Shown piece by piece: positions 62,689 through 64,000 of a stretch of DNA of 64,000 bases. Every line of letters starts with the position of its first letter. Position 1 is the first letter of the stretch. Under the pieces are notes generated by a model. The model had not been told where the DNA came from, did no database searches, and saw only the letters and a program-made list of their open reading frames with translations. The DNA lies in NCBI GenBank assembly GCA_021775425.1, contig JAJFHX010000046.1, positions 1 to 64,000 of the forward strand, read 5' to 3'. Source of the DNA: Hyphomicrobiales bacterium (GTDB taxonomy: Bacteria; Pseudomonadota; Alphaproteobacteria; Rhizobiales; HXMU1428-3). The position numbers and the translations under genes were made by a program.

Positions 62689-63924
62689 ATGAAAACATCT
62701 AAACAACTGGAAAACATTTCCAGACGCGATCTGTTTCGTGTTGCTGGCGTCTATGGCATGTCATCAACACTCATGGCAGCAGGTGCCTTTGGTGGCACAC
62801 TAACTCTTTCAGAGCTGGCAACAGCGGCTGAAACAACCTACAAAAAACGCTTCAAGAAGAAAGCGAAACACAAACTGAAATTTGGCGCATCAGGCTTTAA
62901 CGCTCGCAATCTGTTAATTGAAAGAGCTGGCGCTTTAGAATTTGCCCGTGACCTTGAAGAGCGCACAGACGGTGAAATTCAAATCGAATTCATCGGTGAC
63001 AATCAGATCTGCGGACAATTGTCCTGTGTGAAGAAAACACAGCTTGGCATTATTGATATTTACGCCGCCTCAACACAAAATTCAGCCGGCGGCGCGCCTT
63101 ATCTAAACGTCCTCGACTACGCCTACATGTTCCCAGGCCGGGCCTCTCAGTATCATTTTCTTTACAGCCCTGAGAGCCAGAGAATCCTGCGTGACCCTCT
63201 GGAGAAAAGACACGGCCTGAAATTCCTGTTCAGCCATTGTGAATTGCGTGGCATCCAGTTAGGTCTTAAACACAAAGACAAACCAACAATCACCAAACTG
63301 GAAGAACTCTTCGGCACCAAAAACCGCGTAACCGGCACTCAGTTAGGCCGCATCGCCATGCAACTCCTCAACCTCAACCCTGTTCCCGTTGCCTGGGAAG
63401 AAACTCTAGATGGTTTGAAACAAGGTTTGATTGATGGCGCAGAAACCTGGGCTTCAGCTGTTGCCTATGCCAATATGTCACCGGTTGTTTCTCAATCAGT
63501 CGACTTAAAATTCTTTTGCGGCACTGAGCACACATCAATGTCATCCAAAGTCTTCGATAAACTTGATGACAATCTGCAAAATGCTGTCCTTGAATCTTCC
63601 TACCTGGCGCAGGTTCACGTACAGGCCGCCAATGAAGCAGCACTTATCAAAACTGTTGGCTTCTCTGATCCACAATTGCCAGACACACTCTTCGTTAAAC
63701 ACAATGTGCGCCCGGCCTTCCTCGCTGATGATCAGATCAAAATGGCCGAAGAAATGTGCTCACCGGAATATAAACCAGACCCATGGAACGAGTGGCGCGA
63801 GCGACTTAACAAATGGGCCGGTGGCATCGACACCTACAAAGAAATCCACCGCATTGCTCGTGAGATTCCAAAAGATACCTTACCTGAAAATGTTGAACCA
63901 CGTCGTTGGTGGAAATCCGCTTAA
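62689..63924 (+). CDS. dctP: TRAP transporter solute-binding protein (DctP family), Tat-exported
   Basis: A 411-residue periplasmic binding protein. ATG 62689 follows GGGAGGAA. The twin-arginine signal SRRDLFRVAG (RR at 12-13) and hydrophobic stretch show that it is exported folded. The DctP fold follows with FLFSHCELRGIQLGLK and VPVAWEETLDGLKQGLIDGAE (quoted in part as EETLDGLKQGLIDGAE), the usual ligand-site segment. The length, about 60-80 residues above average, comes mainly from the N terminus. It is divergent from the GMC-xsc pair, so a sulfonate such as isethionate is the probable ligand (inference). Confidence 0.92.
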   Translation: MKTSKQLENISRRDLFRVAGVYGMSSTLMAAGAFGGTLTLSELATAAETTYKKRFKKKAKHKLKFGASGFNARNLLIERAGALEFARDLEERTDGEIQIEFIGDNQICGQLSCVKKTQLGIIDIYAASTQNSAGGAPYLNVLDYAYMFPGRASQYHFLYSPESQRILRDPLEKRHGLKFLFSHCELRGIQLGLKHKDKPTITKLEELFGTKNRVTGTQLGRIAMQLLNLNPVPVAWEETLDGLKQGLIDGAETWASAVAYANMSPVVSQSVDLKFFCGTEHTSMSSKVFDKLDDNLQNAVLESSYLAQVHVQAANEAALIKTVGFSDPQLPDTLFVKHNVRPAFLADDQIKMAEEMCSPEYKPDPWNEWRERLNKWAGGIDTYKEIHRIAREIPKDTLPENVEPRRWWKSA

Positions 63925-63939
63925 AATACCGATAATTTA

Positions 63940-63972
63940 TCCAGCTCCTTTCAATCATAGAAGGGAGCTGGA
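63940..63972. promoter_or_regulatory. Hairpin between dctP and the next TRAP gene
   Basis: TCCAGCTCCTT and AAGGGAGCTGGA pair with one bulged base. Its right arm includes the ribosome site of the next gene. This is the usual position of a hairpin that lets the binding protein be made in excess over the membrane subunits. Confidence 0.5.
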
Positions 63973-63973
63973 T

Positions 63974-64000
63974 ATGACATACAGTTTGAACACCCTAAAA
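63974..64000 (+). CDS. Start of next TRAP gene, probably the small permease (DctQ)
   Basis: ATG at 63974 has GGGAG eight bases upstream and stays open (MTYSLNTLK) to the window end. Position after dctP suggests a DctQ-type membrane subunit; only nine codons are visible. Confidence 0.4.

Noticed and set aside
1-64000. CRISPR arrays, insertion sequences, rRNA genes
   Set aside because: No regularly spaced repeats, transposase motifs or rRNA sequences were seen on either strand.

Overview
The window looks like chromosome of a marine-type alphaproteobacterium, probably near the Hyphomicrobiales/Rhodobiaceae. The gene order gyrA-coaD-two cyclophilins-queA-tgt, moderate G+C content, TRAP and tripartite tricarboxylate (TTT) transporters, and organosulfonate genes point that way. 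The genus cannot be read from the sequence.

Layout. (1) 0-6.3 kb: the end of a sensor histidine kinase, then a tightly coupled operon of a secreted/anchored fibronectin-III-like protein, an SSS symporter, a 39-residue membrane protein not previously listed as a gene, an aspartate-carbamoyltransferase-like enzyme and a glutamine-dependent asparagine-synthetase-like enzyme. A convergent N-carbamoyl-amino-acid hydrolase follows. I infer a carbamoylated, amidated amino-acid osmolyte such as N-carbamoylglutamine amide. (2) 8-14.5 kb: a hydroxyisobutyrate-dehydrogenase-like enzyme, an unknown protein, a GNAT enzyme, a soluble triple-PAS chemoreceptor and an MHYT-GGDEF-EAL protein. (3) 14.95-32.79 kb: a genomic island in tRNA-Lys(UUU), bounded by perfect 107-bp direct repeats. 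It carries a P4-type integrase, an AlpA-like regulator, a STAND ATPase, a secreted caspase-FGE protein with a partner, a small HD hydrolase, a complete type I restriction-modification operon (hsdM-hsdS-hsdR), gene remnants, and about 320 nt of probably structured non-coding RNA. (4) 33-43.4 kb: core genes (EamA permease, tgt, queA, cyclophilins, coaD, gyrA), a cation-diffusion facilitator and an aldo/keto reductase. (5) 43.5-64 kb: a sulfonate-dissimilation region.

The sulfonate region is the most striking part. A TTT transporter (tctABC) sits with a single 1005-residue protein that fuses an acylating aldehyde dehydrogenase to an AMP-forming CoA ligase. This is the equivalent of SauS plus SauT, which turn sulfoacetate into sulfoacetaldehyde via sulfoacetyl-CoA. 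A TRAP binding protein and a GMC alcohol oxidase/dehydrogenase appear to form a second entry arm, probably for isethionate. Both arms meet at Xsc, which gives acetyl phosphate and sulfite; Pta makes acetyl-CoA; a cytoplasmic SoeABC-type molybdoenzyme oxidises sulfite to sulfate; and a SulP permease can move sulfate out. A divergent LacI-family regulator and a 28-bp near-identical operator (27 of 28 bases) placed before both the tct-sau-pta unit and the sulP-soeABC unit suggest that one regulator controls sulfonate import and cleavage together with sulfite disposal.
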